Shown here: one piece after another, positions 6,046 to 6,434 of the stretch
Numbering within the stretch: the stretch's first letter is position 1
Layout: every line of letters begins with the position of its first letter
NCBI GenBank assembly: GCA_013139905.1
Contig: WSZW01000117.1
Location: forward strand, 1-6,434
Direction: 5' to 3'
Origin: an archaeon
GTDB taxonomy: Archaea > EX4484-52 > B79-G9
Length of the DNA: 6,434 bases
The notes under the pieces: model-generated
Told to the model about the DNA's origin: nothing
Database searches by the model: none
Seen by the model: only the letters and a program-made list of their open reading frames with translations
Program-made: the position numbers and the translations under genes

Positions 6046-6099
6046 AAAAGTTTCTATTTATTAATTTCTTCTATTATCCTTTTCGTCATTGCATTGAGC
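6046..6099 (+). other. T-rich spacer after trm1, open in the frame of the next gene
   Basis: The 54 bases after the Trm1 stop are T-rich (runs such as TTTCTATTTATTAATTTCTT) and could serve as an archaeal terminator. The frame of the following gene stays open right back to the Trm1 TGA and reads SFYLLISSIILFVIALS, a hydrophobic stretch, with TTG at 6094 as the only common alternative start codon. T-rich DNA encodes hydrophobic residues by chance, so this does not prove coding. Confidence 0.35.
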
Positions 6100-6434
6100 A
6101 TGGGTTTTCCAGAATGGTTAAATATCATTATAATTCTTATATCAATTCTTTTATACTCGTACCTATTTACAAAAGATGCAGAACGAAAAACAGTTACTGT
6201 TGTTTATGAATTAGATAAAGAAATCAAAAGTTCTTTTGATAAACTTAATAATGGCTTTAAAGAATTTGAAAAAACAGATAAACTTTGGAGAATTGAAACA
6301 CAACAAAATACGAATGATTGGAAAAGAAATTCTGGAGCTTCAAATTTAATTAATAGAAAAGTATTTCAAATTCTTCAAGAATTACCCCCATTTTTTGATT
6401 CAAATATAATTCCTTGCGGATTTAAAATCGATAA
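6100..6434 (+). CDS. Unrecognised membrane-anchored protein, 3' end outside the window
   Basis: From ATG at 6100 the frame is open for 111 codons to the right edge. Residues about 6-22 (WLNIIIILISILLYSYLF region) form one hydrophobic segment, followed by TKDAERK, which would put a positive cluster just after the membrane. Residues 33-60 (YELDKEIKSSFDKLNNGFKEFEK) look helical and possibly coiled-coil. Then come LWRIETQQNTNDWKRNS, SNLINRKVFQILQELPPFF and NIIPCGFKID. I do not recognise the family. The layout suggests a single N-terminal anchor with a soluble domain; which side of the membrane it faces is uncertain, though the downstream positive charges suggest cytoplasmic. The start is not certain: no ribosome site is present, no clear TATA box lies at 26 bases, and the frame is open upstream with a second hydrophobic run. 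Confidence 0.7.
   Translation, partial: MGFPEWLNIIIILISILLYSYLFTKDAERKTVTVVYELDKEIKSSFDKLNNGFKEFEKTDKLWRIETQQNTNDWKRNSGASNLINRKVFQILQELPPFFDSNIIPCGFKID

Noticed and set aside
1..6434. CRISPR array, insertion sequence or defence cluster
   Set aside because: No regularly spaced repeats, transposase motifs or terminal inverted repeats are visible, and the genes are mostly housekeeping or regulatory types.

Overview
The window is AT-rich DNA (roughly 70% A+T by eye) that most likely comes from an archaeon. The strongest marker is a complete Trm1-type tRNA N2,N2-dimethylguanosine methyltransferase of archaeal length. Supporting signs are A/T-rich TATA-like boxes centred about 21-35 bases before most start codons, the lack of Shine-Dalgarno sequences at every start, and a sensor protein with an N-terminal winged helix followed by PAS and GAF domains. 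I cannot name the lineage; a low-GC euryarchaeote or a DPANN-like lineage would both fit.

Layout from left to right. A minus-strand sensory regulator (winged HTH, PAS, GAF, start of a second PAS) begins at 1220 and runs off the left edge. A 368-base non-coding gap follows (1221-1588). It holds the regulator's promoter with a 16-bp palindrome, an extremely AT-rich stretch, and an island at 1453-1541 that folds into two hairpins; one ends in a GAAA tetraloop and is followed by a T-rich tract, so it is a candidate small RNA gene. Next is a minus-strand U32 family protein (1589-2791), more probably an iron-sulfur RNA hydroxylase type than a protease. It is transcribed divergently from a plus-strand flavoprotein of the thioredoxin reductase / ferredoxin-NADP reductase fold that lacks the CxxC redox pair (2904-3809). 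Three more plus-strand genes follow: a 337-residue Nudix-like protein of unknown substrate (3877-4890), Trm1 (4939-6045), and the start of an unrecognised membrane-anchored protein that runs off the right edge (6100 onward).

The genes do not form one obvious pathway. Two of them, the U32 protein and Trm1, probably act on RNA modification. The flavoprotein could in principle supply electrons to redox enzymes, but nothing in the sequence ties it to a partner. Each of the four internal genes appears to have its own promoter, so this looks like a row of single-gene units rather than an operon. I see no mobile element, CRISPR array, tRNA or rRNA. The least explained parts are the structured RNA island, the Nudix-like protein, and the right-edge membrane protein.
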